A stretch of 64,000 bases of DNA from assembly GCF_015546965.1 (NCBI RefSeq), contig NZ_JADMUF010000005.1:62001-126000 (forward strand). Direction: 5' to 3'. Positions 51,877 to 60,409 of this stretch are shown here, piece by piece. Each line of letters begins with the position of its first letter. Position 1 is the stretch's first letter. Origin of the DNA: Collinsella aerofaciens. GTDB lineage: Bacteria > Actinomycetota > Coriobacteriia > Coriobacteriales > Coriobacteriaceae. The notes under the pieces are model-generated. The model was not told where the DNA came from. It saw only the letters and a list, made by a program, of their open reading frames with translations, and made no database searches. The translations under genes and the position numbers were made by a program.

Positions 51877-54093
51877 ATGGAACAATTCTCGCAATCGGGC
51901 TCGCGCGGTCGACGCCGCACAGGCAACGAGCCGGCGCCGCACGAACGCGTGAAGGGCGAGCGCCGTACCAACGAGCCGCGACGCTCCGCGAGCCCTCATC
52001 GCGCTTCTGCCAACAACGCGGGCCGCGCCAACACTCCCGCCGCGGAGCAGACGCCTGCTCGCCCCAAGTCCCGCTACATCCCTGCCCTTGACGGCCTGCG
52101 CACGCTTGCCGTCGTCGCGGTGGTGCTCTATCACCTCAACCTCACGTGGGCGCAGGGCGGTCTGCTCGGCGTCACGATCTTCTTTGTGCTTTCGGGCTAT
52201 CTGATCACACGCCTGCTGCTCAACGAAGTCGCTAAGACCGGCCGCATCGACCTCAAGAGCTTCTGGATCCGCCGCATCCGTCGCCTGGTCCCCGCCGTGG
52301 TGACCGTCGTGGTGGTGACCTGCGCGCTGTGCACCATCTTTAACCACGTGATGCTCACCAAGATGCGCCCCGACATCCTGCCGTCGCTGCTGTTCTTCAA
52401 CAACTGGTGGCAGATTGCCCAAAACGTCTCGTACTTCAATGCTCTGGGCGACCCCTCGCCGCTCACGCACTTTTGGTCGCTTGCCATCGAAGAACAGTTC
52501 TACCTGATTTGGCCGCCACTGCTGTTTGCCATGGTATCCATGCATGTGAGCAAGCCCAACACGCGCCGCGTGGTTCTGGGCCTCGCCGCGGTATCCGCCC
52601 TTGCCATGATGGTGCTTTACAACCCCGCCGCCGACCCCAGCCGCGTGTACTACGGCACCGACACCCGCGTGTTCTCGCTGCTGCTGGGCGCCTGGATGGC
52701 CTTTATCCCCGATCGCGACCTGGCGCCGGTGCGTCTCGCTCGTCGTTTGGGGCTCAATCGCCTAGCTGGCGCCGCCAAGCACGGCAAGAACGCCGAGGGC
52801 AAGCCCGACGAGAAGGCCGACGAAGCAGCCGAGACCGCCCCGGCACAGCCGAGCGCCCTCGTGCGTTTTTGGTCCTCGCCCGCATCCATCGATGTGTTGG
52901 GCGTCGTGGGTCTGGTTGGCCTTGCCGCCATGGTCGCGCTCACCAACGGCTACACCGCCTTCCAGTATCGCGGAGGCACGCTGCTGTGCTCGATCCTCAC
53001 GCTCATGGTCATCGCGGCCTGCGTGCAGCCCCAGGGAATGGTCGCACGAGCCTTGGCCGCCGAGCCGCTCGTATGGATTGGCAAACGCTCCTACAGCATC
53101 TACCTGTGGCACTATCCCCTGCTGTTGCTCATGAACCCGGTCGCCAACATCAACGACACGCCCTGGTGGCAGTATATCTTGCAGGTACTTGTGGTGGTCG
53201 CCGTGGCAGAGTGCTGCTATCGCTTTATCGAGACTCCGTTTAGGAAGGGCGCCTTTGGGCGCACCGTCGGCGAATTCCGCGATGGCACCACCACGCCCGC
53301 CAACTGGGTGCGCGCGCACGTCCCTGCCTGCGCAGCCTGCGCTGTCGTGTTGGTCGTTGCACTGGGCGGCCTGATCTTTGTGCCCGAGACGTCTGCGCTG
53401 AGCGGCGAGGGCGCCGAAGTCCTGAACAAGGAAGCCAAGAACACCGCGCCCACCGACCAGCAGGCGGCCGACGACACCGACAAGGACAACGACGGCTTCC
53501 CCGATGGCTCCTACGATCTGCTTATGATCGGCGACTCCGTGTCGCTGCGTGCCGTGGACACCTTTGACGGCGTGTTCCCGCACAGCCATATCGATGCCGA
53601 AAAGGGCCGCCAGTTTGATGCGGGGCGCGCGACATTTGAGGGCTATATCCAGCAGAACCTTGCCGGCAAGATCGTGGTCTTTGCCCTGGGCACCAACGGC
53701 TTGGTAACCGACGACCAAATCGACGCCATCATGGCCGATGCAGGAGATAAGCGTATCGTCGTGTTTGTGAACACACGCAGTCCGCAGCCGTGGGTTGGCT
53801 CTACTAACCAGGCCATCGCCAACGCCGCTACGCGCTACAAGAACGTGCGCGTTATCGACTGGTACGGATACAGTGCCAACCGCAACGACCTGTTCGATGG
53901 CGATGGCACGCACCTTTCGAACACGGGTGTGACCGAGTACCTTAAGCTCATCCACGATGCCGTCAAGAAGGACCTGCCCGTGCATCCCGAGGATCACGTT
54001 AATGATCCGCAGCCGGCAGCCGTCAAATCTGCCACCGACGCGCTCGTCAATGCGCTCGCTCTCAAGCCGCACAAGTTGGGCACCGACAAGTAA
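51877..54093 (+). CDS. OafA-type membrane acyltransferase with C-terminal SGNH domain
   Basis: 738 residues. A long basic, disordered N-terminus (1-65) precedes the Acyltransferase_3 domain: ALDGLRTLAVVAVVLYHLNL with the catalytic histidine, FFVLSGYLITRLL, WSLAIEEQFYLIWP; about ten membrane helices to residue 500. The C-terminal SGNH/OafA extracytoplasmic domain has YDLLMIGDSVSLRAV, FALGTNGLV, and DGTHLSNTG for the serine and histidine/aspartate. It probably acetylates peptidoglycan or wall polysaccharide. Start ATG 51877 has only a weak site (TTGGATGATG). Confidence 0.9.
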   Translation: MEQFSQSGSRGRRRTGNEPAPHERVKGERRTNEPRRSASPHRASANNAGRANTPAAEQTPARPKSRYIPALDGLRTLAVVAVVLYHLNLTWAQGGLLGVTIFFVLSGYLITRLLLNEVAKTGRIDLKSFWIRRIRRLVPAVVTVVVVTCALCTIFNHVMLTKMRPDILPSLLFFNNWWQIAQNVSYFNALGDPSPLTHFWSLAIEEQFYLIWPPLLFAMVSMHVSKPNTRRVVLGLAAVSALAMMVLYNPAADPSRVYYGTDTRVFSLLLGAWMAFIPDRDLAPVRLARRLGLNRLAGAAKHGKNAEGKPDEKADEAAETAPAQPSALVRFWSSPASIDVLGVVGLVGLAAMVALTNGYTAFQYRGGTLLCSILTLMVIAACVQPQGMVARALAAEPLVWIGKRSYSIYLWHYPLLLLMNPVANINDTPWWQYILQVLVVVAVAECCYRFIETPFRKGAFGRTVGEFRDGTTTPANWVRAHVPACAACAVVLVVALGGLIFVPETSALSGEGAEVLNKEAKNTAPTDQQAADDTDKDNDGFPDGSYDLLMIGDSVSLRAVDTFDGVFPHSHIDAEKGRQFDAGRATFEGYIQQNLAGKIVVFALGTNGLVTDDQIDAIMADAGDKRIVVFVNTRSPQPWVGSTNQAIANAATRYKNVRVIDWYGYSANRNDLFDGDGTHLSNTGVTEYLKLIHDAVKKDLPVHPEDHVNDPQPAAVKSATDALVNALALKPHKLGTDK

Positions 54094-54150
54094 CCTGCAG
54101 CAAACAACCCAAAATCACTCTTTTAGAGTCGGCCCCAAGAGGTCGCGGGC

Positions 54151-54188
54151 AAAAAAACAGGCCGCAGCCCCATGGCAGCGGCCTGTTT
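54151..54188 (-). terminator. Intrinsic terminator of the NRAMP-like gene
   Basis: AAACAGGCCGC (54155-54165) pairs with GCGGCCTGTTT (54178-54188); the minus strand ends in seven T. It can also slow rightward transcription of the acyltransferase gene. Confidence 0.8.
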
Positions 54189-54205
54189 AAAGTCCAAAAG
54201 AGGCG

Positions 54206-55468
54206 TTAAGCGCTGTAGCCCATCGCTTGCAGCACAAACATGACGACCGTCAGCACCGTAATCACGGCGATAGTCGCCCAAGTGAGCACGTTCCACACGC
54301 GGCCGTTGCGGTTGGCACCCATAATGTGACGGTCAGCGGCGATAACCACCTGGAACACCAGAACCACGGGCAGTAGCACGCCATTGATGACCTGCGAGGT
54401 CATCATAATCTGGAACAGGTCGACGCCGGGCATAAGCACCAGCACGGCAGAGATACCAATGATGGCCGTAATGATGCCGCGATAGACCGGGGCCTCGTCC
54501 CAGCTGCGGTCGGCACCGCGCTCCCAGCCAAATGCCTCGCAGATAGCGCTCGACGTAACGCCCGGCAGCACGCAGGCAGCCAAGAAACTCGCCGCGACCA
54601 GGCCCGAGGCAAACAGTACCGTGGACCACTGACCCGCAATAGGCTCCAGCGCGCGCGCGGCATCGGCAGCATCGCTAATCTGAATACCCGCCGGGAACAA
54701 CACCGTACCGGTCGTGATGATAATAAAGCCGGCAATGACATCGGCGGCAAGCGAGCCGCTCACGGTATCGATGCGCTGCAGCACGATATCGTCCTCGCCC
54801 GCGTTCTTATCGACCACGTTGTTCTGCGCCAAGAAAATCATCCACGGCGCGATGGTGGTACCGATCGTCGCGACCACGAGCGACACGTAGCTGGGGTCAT
54901 TTTGAATGTTAGGCACGACCAGGTCGACCGCGACCTCACCCCAGTTGGGGCCAGCCATAAACGCGGCGACAATATAGGTCACGAACACGCAGCTCACCAG
55001 CAGCAGAATCTTCTCGATGCGCTGGAAACTACCCGACATGGTAAGCATCCACACCAGCAGCGCCACCAACGGCACCGAGATGCTCGCCGGCACGCCAAAG
55101 AGAGCAAGGCCGCTGGCGATGCCCGCAAACTCCGAAATGGTCACAGCCGTGTTGGCGATCAACAGCGCCGCCATAGCAAGTACACTCTTGCGCACGCCAA
55201 AGCGCTCGCGAATGAGCGATGCCAAGCCCTTGCCCGTGACGCAGCCGCAGCGCGCCGCGGTCTCCTGCGTCACGATGAGCAGCACAGTCATGACGGGAAG
55301 CATCCAGAGCATCTTGTAGCCATAGCTGGCGCCCGCGCTGGAATACGTTGCAATGCCGCCGGCGTCATTGCCCGAAAGCGCCGCCAGCAGACCGGGACCC
55401 ATAGCGCCAAAGATGGCCGCGATGGTCAACTTTTGCTTGGTGCCCGACTTTTGCTTGGTATTTTGCAC
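54206..55468 (-). CDS. NRAMP-related divalent metal transporter, likely Mg2+ type
   Basis: 420 residues with about 11 membrane helices. It is aligned with NRAMP by GPGLLAALSGNDAGGIATYS in helix 1 and IGTTIAPWMIFLAQNNVV in helix 6. The DPGN motif of Mn/Fe NRAMPs is DAGG here, and MPH is APW. The loss of the helix 6 methionine is a mark of the NRAMP-related Mg transporters described in Eggerthella-type bacteria. Start GTG 55466-55468 has AGGTGG close by and lies just after the mgtE stop; the pair is one operon. Metal choice is inferred. Confidence 0.85.
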   Translation of the reverse strand: MQNTKQKSGTKQKLTIAAIFGAMGPGLLAALSGNDAGGIATYSSAGASYGYKMLWMLPVMTVLLIVTQETAARCGCVTGKGLASLIRERFGVRKSVLAMAALLIANTAVTISEFAGIASGLALFGVPASISVPLVALLVWMLTMSGSFQRIEKILLLVSCVFVTYIVAAFMAGPNWGEVAVDLVVPNIQNDPSYVSLVVATIGTTIAPWMIFLAQNNVVDKNAGEDDIVLQRIDTVSGSLAADVIAGFIIITTGTVLFPAGIQISDAADAARALEPIAGQWSTVLFASGLVAASFLAACVLPGVTSSAICEAFGWERGADRSWDEAPVYRGIITAIIGISAVLVLMPGVDLFQIMMTSQVINGVLLPVVLVFQVVIAADRHIMGANRNGRVWNVLTWATIAVITVLTVVMFVLQAMGYSA

Positions 55469-55476
55469 GCGACCAC

Positions 55477-57321
55477 CTAACCCATGACCGACATGGTGAG
55501 CAGCACCGCGGCGGCGCAGTACGCTACGCACGAGATCATGACGGCAATAACGTTCATGGCGGTGCCCGACGTGTTGAGGTCATGCTCGTCACGCCAGAAC
55601 AGCACCATCAGGTAAATCACGGCGCTCATGTTGCCAATCAGGCAGACGATGGCCGCAATGTTAAAGCAGCCGGTAAAGAGCTGTTCCTCAAACATGGGCG
55701 CGTCGGGGAACGCGGCGGTGCGCACCAGCTGGGCGCACAGGTAGGTCACGAGCGACAGGATCAGGCCCATGCCCGTGCTCTGGAAGAAGAACCCCAGATA
55801 CGGCTTGGGCTCGTCGTCGTGACCGTCATACTCCAGGAAGTAGTTCTTGACGAACGACACCATGCGCGAGGCCGCCAGCAGCACGAGCGGCATGGCGCAC
55901 ATGGGGAACACCACCAGATGCGCGGAGCCGAGCGCCGTCCCCAGCACCGTTGCCATGATGCACGACGCGATGCCCCATACAACAACCCAGTACTGGCGAT
56001 GCACGAACCAGCTGAGCACGTTCGTCGAGTCGTCCGACGCGCTATCGCCCGAGCCGACACCGGCGATCTGCAGGTCCTCCTGATGCTCCTCGGCGATAAC
56101 GTCCATGGCGTCGTCGAAGGTTACGATACCCAGGATATGACGGTTCTCGTCGCAGACAGGGATGGCAACCAGGTCGTACTTGGTCATCTCGTCCGTCACG
56201 TCTTCCTGGTCCTCGTCAGGCGACACATAGACCAGGTCGCGATGGGCCAGCTGACCCAGCGTGGCGTCGCGGTCGGCTACAATCAGCGTGCGCAGCGAAA
56301 GCACGCCGGTCAGCATGCCGCTCGGATCCTCGGTATAGACGTAATAGACACTCTCAAAGTCCTCGTCGAGTATGCGAATCGCCTCGATGGCATCACCGAC
56401 CGTCGCCGTGGCGGGCAGCGAGACAAACTCCGAGGTCATGATGCGGCCGGCGGTGTTGTCCTCGTAGCCCAACAGATTACGAATCGCCTTCTCCTCCTTG
56501 ACGCCCATCAGGCGCAGGAGCTTCTCAGCCTTCTCATAATCGAGCTCGTCGATCAGGTCGGCAGCGTCGTCCGGGTCCATCATGGCCAGCATCGACGATG
56601 CGTCGGTATCGGACAGGCCCTCGAGCATCTCGGTCATGAGCTCGTCGTCATCGAACTCCGAGATGGCCTCGGCGGCCTGTGCCGTATCGAGCTGCGCGAA
56701 CACCTGCGCACGTAGGCGCGGGTCGAGCTGCTCGATAATGTCGGCGATGTCGGCAGGGTGCAGCTCGCCGAGCGTCTTGTGCGACACCGAGAGTTGAATG
56801 TTCTTGGTCGAGCGGTCGAGCAGGTCCATGTAGGACCAAGCGATGATGTCCTCGCTGAGCGGCTTGCCCAGGTGCTTCATAAAGCCTTCGACGATATGCT
56901 CGAGCGCGGGGCTGATGGCGCGTAGCAGACCGCGGGCACCGACCTCGGCGCCCAGCAGGCGCAGCTGGTTTTCGCCCGACATGGAAAACTTGATGTCGTT
57001 TACGCGCACGACCTTCATGCCCTGCGTGTCGACGATCTGCTTGTTGAGCACGTCGCGGGCGAGCAGGAGTTCGGTCGGCTGCAGATACGAAAAACGGATT
57101 TCGGTGGCCGGCGACTTAAGGTGTACGCCCGTCTCGTCGATACGGTCGACCCATTTGCGCCAGCTGATCATAAACGGCGTCTTGCCGGGGCCGCGGAACG
57201 CGAGCGACGTCACGTGTGGAAAAACTTCGCCGGTAGCAATGCCAAAATCGTTCACAACGCCGAGCTTTTCGCCGTCGACGTCCAAGACCGGCAATTTGAG
57301 CATCTCACTCAGATAATTCAA
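55477..57321 (-). CDS. mgtE: MgtE-like magnesium transporter with PRC-barrel N-terminus
   Basis: 614 residues. N-terminal PRC-barrel-like repeats (LPVLDVDGEKLGVVNDF; VDTQGMKVVRVNDI), MgtE_N (LHPADIADIIEQLDPRLRAQ...LSDTDASSMLAMMDPDDAAD), two CBS domains (IMTSEFVSLPATATVGDAI; DLVYVSPDEDQEDVTDEM), and a C-terminal membrane region of about five helices. MgtE channels close when Mg2+ binds the cytosolic domains. I chose TTG 57319-57321 because GGGGAGCACCA stands before it and the YLSEML start is family-like; ATG 57301-57303 is the alternative. It precedes the NRAMP-like gene by 8 bases. Confidence 0.9.
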   Translation of the reverse strand: MNYLSEMLKLPVLDVDGEKLGVVNDFGIATGEVFPHVTSLAFRGPGKTPFMISWRKWVDRIDETGVHLKSPATEIRFSYLQPTELLLARDVLNKQIVDTQGMKVVRVNDIKFSMSGENQLRLLGAEVGARGLLRAISPALEHIVEGFMKHLGKPLSEDIIAWSYMDLLDRSTKNIQLSVSHKTLGELHPADIADIIEQLDPRLRAQVFAQLDTAQAAEAISEFDDDELMTEMLEGLSDTDASSMLAMMDPDDAADLIDELDYEKAEKLLRLMGVKEEKAIRNLLGYEDNTAGRIMTSEFVSLPATATVGDAIEAIRILDEDFESVYYVYTEDPSGMLTGVLSLRTLIVADRDATLGQLAHRDLVYVSPDEDQEDVTDEMTKYDLVAIPVCDENRHILGIVTFDDAMDVIAEEHQEDLQIAGVGSGDSASDDSTNVLSWFVHRQYWVVVWGIASCIMATVLGTALGSAHLVVFPMCAMPLVLLAASRMVSFVKNYFLEYDGHDDEPKPYLGFFFQSTGMGLILSLVTYLCAQLVRTAAFPDAPMFEEQLFTGCFNIAAIVCLIGNMSAVIYLMVLFWRDEHDLNTSGTAMNVIAVMISCVAYCAAAVLLTMSVMG

Positions 57322-57373
57322 TGGTGCTCCCCATCATTATTCCTCCGGACGCGACCGCGCGTGCGGCGTCCGG
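57305..57373 (-). promoter_or_regulatory. Leader of mgtE: stem next to a strong ribosome site and a 10-codon uORF
   Basis: On the minus strand the stem GCGTCCGG (57345-57352 with 57366-57373) partly covers the site GGAGG (57342-57346). That site precedes ATGATG of a 10-codon ORF (57305-57337) that overlaps the mgtE start and ends just before its second ATG. Coupled or sequestered translation of mgtE is possible. A conserved M-box core was not seen. Confidence 0.45.
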
Positions 57374-57616
57374 GGGCTTCTGGATATGTATACGCATGCG
57401 CGGGCGGCACGCCGCTCGACGCTTACACCCCGTGCATGCGCAAATAGCACCTGCATGGGGTCATCGACTGTATGGTCGAGGTTTGGATTTCACCTGTAAC
57501 CTTTCTCTTGACCCTCATTAACCGCAGTAACTATAGCATCAGCATCGCCCTGCGGCATCGAATTTATGCGCTGCACATTGCAGGCATACCAAACGCTGAC
57601 GCATCCGTGACATAGC
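57374..57616 (-). other. Untranslated region before mgtE
   Basis: About 240 bases with no gene. It has a possible hairpin, ACCCCGTGCATGC with GCATGGGGT (about 57427-57460), consistent with a structured leader. The promoter was not located with confidence. Confidence 0.4.
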
Positions 57617-57654
57617 TGTTGGGGACGTTCTTAAACGACTACCCAATGACTACT
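57617..57654. repeat. TTGGGGACGTTCTTAAA repeat, inverted relative of 30257-30285
   Basis: TTGGGGACGTTCTTAAA followed by ACTACCCAATGACTACT is the inverse orientation of the family core. It overlaps the end of the deacetylase-like gene by a few bases. Confidence 0.65.
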
Positions 57655-59056
57655 CTGTGGTGTCGTCGTCCTCGGCAAGTTGGGGGAACACGGCGTCCTT
57701 GGGCATGGTGACCTTCGTCAGCGAGGTGAGCTTTTTGCTCAGCGACGTGTCCGTCTTGACCAGGTCGCTGAGCGTCACGATCTTGTAGCCGTCGGCAATG
57801 AGGCCGTCGATAATCTGCGGCAGCGCCTCGAGTGTCTGCTCGGCGCATTCGTCTCTATCGGTGAGCAGCACGATATTGCCCGGCGTCACCGAATCGAGCA
57901 CCGTCGAGACCTGTTCGTCGGCACCGTTGAGCAGCCAGTCGCCCGAGTCGATATTCCACGAGACCACGGCGGAGACCAGGTCCATCGCATCAATCCAGTT
58001 TTGCTCGTCAAAGGCAGCGTAGGGAGCACGCAGCAGCATCGTCTTCACGCCGGTCGCCGACTTAATCGCGTCGGTGCCTTTCGTGATCTGTTCGCGTACC
58101 GCCTCACGGTCCTGACCCTTGAGCGAATCGTCGCTGTAGCTGTTGGATCCGATCTCGCACCCGGCATCGACAATCGCCTTGGCCGTGGCAGGCGAGGCCT
58201 CGGCCGCATCACCCGAAAGGAAGAACGTCGCGGTGGCACCCTTTTCCTTGAGCACCTGCAAGATCTGTTTGGTGGCGCCGCTCGGACCCTCGTCAAACGT
58301 CAGCGCCACGTACTTTTTGTTGCCCTTGGGCGCCACGCTGGCGCACGCAACGACGCAATCGGTGGCGGGCACAACCTCGCCGCGGTCTTGCGTCTTGCCC
58401 GACTGCTCACCAATCCACACCTCGGAGCGGCCCTGGACACCCCATGTCTGCACATACTCGATAGCGCCCGTACCCTCGACCTTGAGCTTGGGCTCGATAA
58501 CCGTAGCCTGAACCTCGTGCTTCTCGTAGGTGTTACGGCCATCCTTGACCGTCACCTTCTCGCCGCCCTCAAGTTCGCGGCTATCCCATTTACCCTGCTT
58601 CACGCGCTTGCCGTCGAGCTTCACCGACAGCTTTTCGCCCCCATGGCGCTTGAGCACGCTGTCATCGACGGCCAGCAGGTCGCCTGCGTCGTAGGTGTCA
58701 GTCAACTCCTGGTCGTCGATGAGATTCTGCAGCGTAGAGCCCACACGCACCGCGGTCTTCTGGCCGTTGAGCTCCACGTCCACACTGCGGTTGACGTAGC
58801 CCACGACGGCAGCGATAAACAGCACGAGTGCGCAACCCACGGCAATGAGCGCATAGGGCAAGCGAGACGAACGACGGGGCGTACGGCTGTTGCCGATGCG
58901 AGCGCTGCGGTCGCTAAAGCCGCGGCTATGGTTGAGATACATCGCGCCGGGCTTACGGTGACGCTTGCGCTGACCGCTGGGCAGCTGCCCCAGGTCGCGG
59001 CGCGCCGTCGGACGCGCACCCGAACGCCCGTTTAAGTTGGATCCGTTTTGGCGCAT
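57650..59056 (-). CDS. NodB-fold polysaccharide deacetylase-like protein, metal site altered
   Basis: 468 residues. A basic N-terminus (1-65), one membrane helix (YALIAVGCALVLFIAAVVGY), a G5/YabE-like beta region (VDVELNGQKTAVRVGSTLQN; KVTVKDGRNTYEKHEV), then a NodB domain (about 245-440). Motif 1 is TFDEGPS, not TFDDGP. Motif 2, normally H(S/T)xxH, is NSYSD (EIGSNSYSDDSLKG). The usual LHD is LTD. Thus D-H-H becomes E-N-D: likely inactive or with changed chemistry. Extracytoplasmic, wall-facing. Start ATG 59054-59056 has GGGGAGGGCAC. Confidence 0.85.
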   Translation of the reverse strand: MRQNGSNLNGRSGARPTARRDLGQLPSGQRKRHRKPGAMYLNHSRGFSDRSARIGNSRTPRRSSRLPYALIAVGCALVLFIAAVVGYVNRSVDVELNGQKTAVRVGSTLQNLIDDQELTDTYDAGDLLAVDDSVLKRHGGEKLSVKLDGKRVKQGKWDSRELEGGEKVTVKDGRNTYEKHEVQATVIEPKLKVEGTGAIEYVQTWGVQGRSEVWIGEQSGKTQDRGEVVPATDCVVACASVAPKGNKKYVALTFDEGPSGATKQILQVLKEKGATATFFLSGDAAEASPATAKAIVDAGCEIGSNSYSDDSLKGQDREAVREQITKGTDAIKSATGVKTMLLRAPYAAFDEQNWIDAMDLVSAVVSWNIDSGDWLLNGADEQVSTVLDSVTPGNIVLLTDRDECAEQTLEALPQIIDGLIADGYKIVTLSDLVKTDTSLSKKLTSLTKVTMPKDAVFPQLAEDDDTTE

Positions 59057-59077
59057 GTGCCCTCCCCCATAAACACA

Positions 59078-59106
59078 GCAAGCCGGAGCAACAGGTCTCC
59101 GGCTTG
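59078..59106 (-). terminator. Hairpin after the PRC-barrel gene
   Basis: GCAAGCCGGAG (59078-59088) pairs with CTCCGGCTTGC ending at 59106. The T-run on the minus side is weak (CTGTGTTTA). Confidence 0.6.
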
Positions 59107-59128
59107 CCTCCCATCATTTGGTACGTCG

Positions 59129-59884
59129 CTATTTTGTAGCTTTTGACGAGCCTCCGCTCGCCTTTTGGTATTCGTCCTTAAAGGCCTTGAACATGCCGCG
59201 CGTCTTGCCGAGCTGCTTGCCCAGTGCGCGACTGCCTTTGTCCACGGCAACCGATCCCTTGTCATCGAGCACCTTGGCGCCCTTCTTGACCTTATCGCCC
59301 ACCACGACGCTTGCCTCGGCAGCCTTTGCGGCGGCGCCGCCCGAATACCCGAGCGACTTGACCTCGTCCGAAACAATCATCGCGCCGTCCGCATAGCCGC
59401 GCAGCATCGTCGGCGGCACCTGCGTGTCACCAACCAAAACACTCGAAGCAGCACCGGCGGTCACATAGAATGCCTGCACGATGCCCGAGCGTGGCTTGAA
59501 CTCAACGTCCGAGCAATAGCCCACGACGTCGCCTGATTCCGTGCGCACGTCCATACCGACCCAGATGATGCAATCGTCCAGGTTGATGTCGAGGCGCTTG
59601 GCAGCGGCGGCATCGTACGTGTCCTTGACGTCATCGACCGCAATGGCGCCCTCGTAGACACCAATGGCGTCGAGCGCTACGAATCGGTCGGGGCGCTCGA
59701 TCATGCCCGCGATATCGGACTGGCGGACCATAAAGCCGACCACGCGCGTACCGCCCGGAGTAAAGACCGGAAAGTGAATCTTTCCGAGCTTTTTAGGGCT
59801 GCGCGGCGTGCCGTCCTTTTTGGTGCGCTTGTCCTCGGTAGGCTTGCGATAGATCTTGGCGCCGACAAAATCCCCGGCGCGCAT
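59129..59884 (-). CDS. PRC-barrel domain protein
   Basis: 251 residues, cytosolic. Beta-rich N-terminal part (AKIYRKPTEDKRTKKDGTPR; GKIHFPVFTPGGTRVVGFMV) and a second PRC-barrel segment (VRTESGDVVGYCSDVEFKPR; GIVQAFYVTAGAASSVLVGD), then an Ala/Lys-rich helical tail (AAKAAEASVVVGDKVKKGAK). PRC barrels act in RNA processing or regulation; this one is unassigned. Its ATG overlaps the YtxH gene stop (TAATG), so the two proteins are made together. Confidence 0.82.
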   Translation of the reverse strand: MRAGDFVGAKIYRKPTEDKRTKKDGTPRSPKKLGKIHFPVFTPGGTRVVGFMVRQSDIAGMIERPDRFVALDAIGVYEGAIAVDDVKDTYDAAAAKRLDINLDDCIIWVGMDVRTESGDVVGYCSDVEFKPRSGIVQAFYVTAGAASSVLVGDTQVPPTMLRGYADGAMIVSDEVKSLGYSGGAAAKAAEASVVVGDKVKKGAKVLDDKGSVAVDKGSRALGKQLGKTRGMFKAFKDEYQKASGGSSKATK

Positions 59885-60273
59885 TATGCCTCGGTCGAGG
59901 GCTCCGCAGCCTCGGTATCAGCCTCGACGGCGTTCTCGACCACGACGTCGGCGGCAGGCGTCACGTTGCCGCCCGAAATGGCGTCGTTGAGCTGCTCGCG
60001 CAGCTGGTCCATGCGCTCGCGGGCCAGGTCGACCTTGGCGCGCAGATCGTCGGTCTTGGCGTCGACCATCGGGCCAAAGTCATTCACCGCAGCACGGGCC
60101 TCCTCGGCGCTGTGCTCGTAGGTGTCGCGCATATTGTCCCAGGCGTCGTTAGCGATATCGGCAGCCATGGCGCGGGTCTCGGCGCCCGAGCGCGGGGCCA
60201 GAGCAACGCCGACAATAGCGCCGGCAGCGGCACCAAAAAGTGCGCCGGAGACAAAGCTGAAAGTCTTACCCAT
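59884..60273 (-). CDS. YtxH-like small membrane protein
   Basis: 129 residues. One N-terminal Gly/Ala-rich helix (GALFGAAAGAIVGVALAPRSG, residues 9-29), the typical YtxH start with the APRSG turn, then a long charged coiled coil (AKTDDLRAKVDLARERMDQL) and an acidic tail. The family is linked to general stress and envelope functions. Start ATG 60271-60273 has GGAGAGGAATGATC. Confidence 0.85.
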   Translation of the reverse strand: MGKTFSFVSGALFGAAAGAIVGVALAPRSGAETRAMAADIANDAWDNMRDTYEHSAEEARAAVNDFGPMVDAKTDDLRAKVDLARERMDQLREQLNDAISGGNVTPAADVVVENAVEADTEAAEPSTEA

Positions 60274-60409
60274 GATCATTCCTCTCCTGCGGGCACGTCG
60301 GTGCCCACCGTTTGAATGCTGTCCATTATACCCGCAGCGCATCACTTGCCGCTCCGCTCATCTGCGTACGGCAAAGGCGCAGGTACGTGATGGTGATAAA
60401 CGCGTAGGC

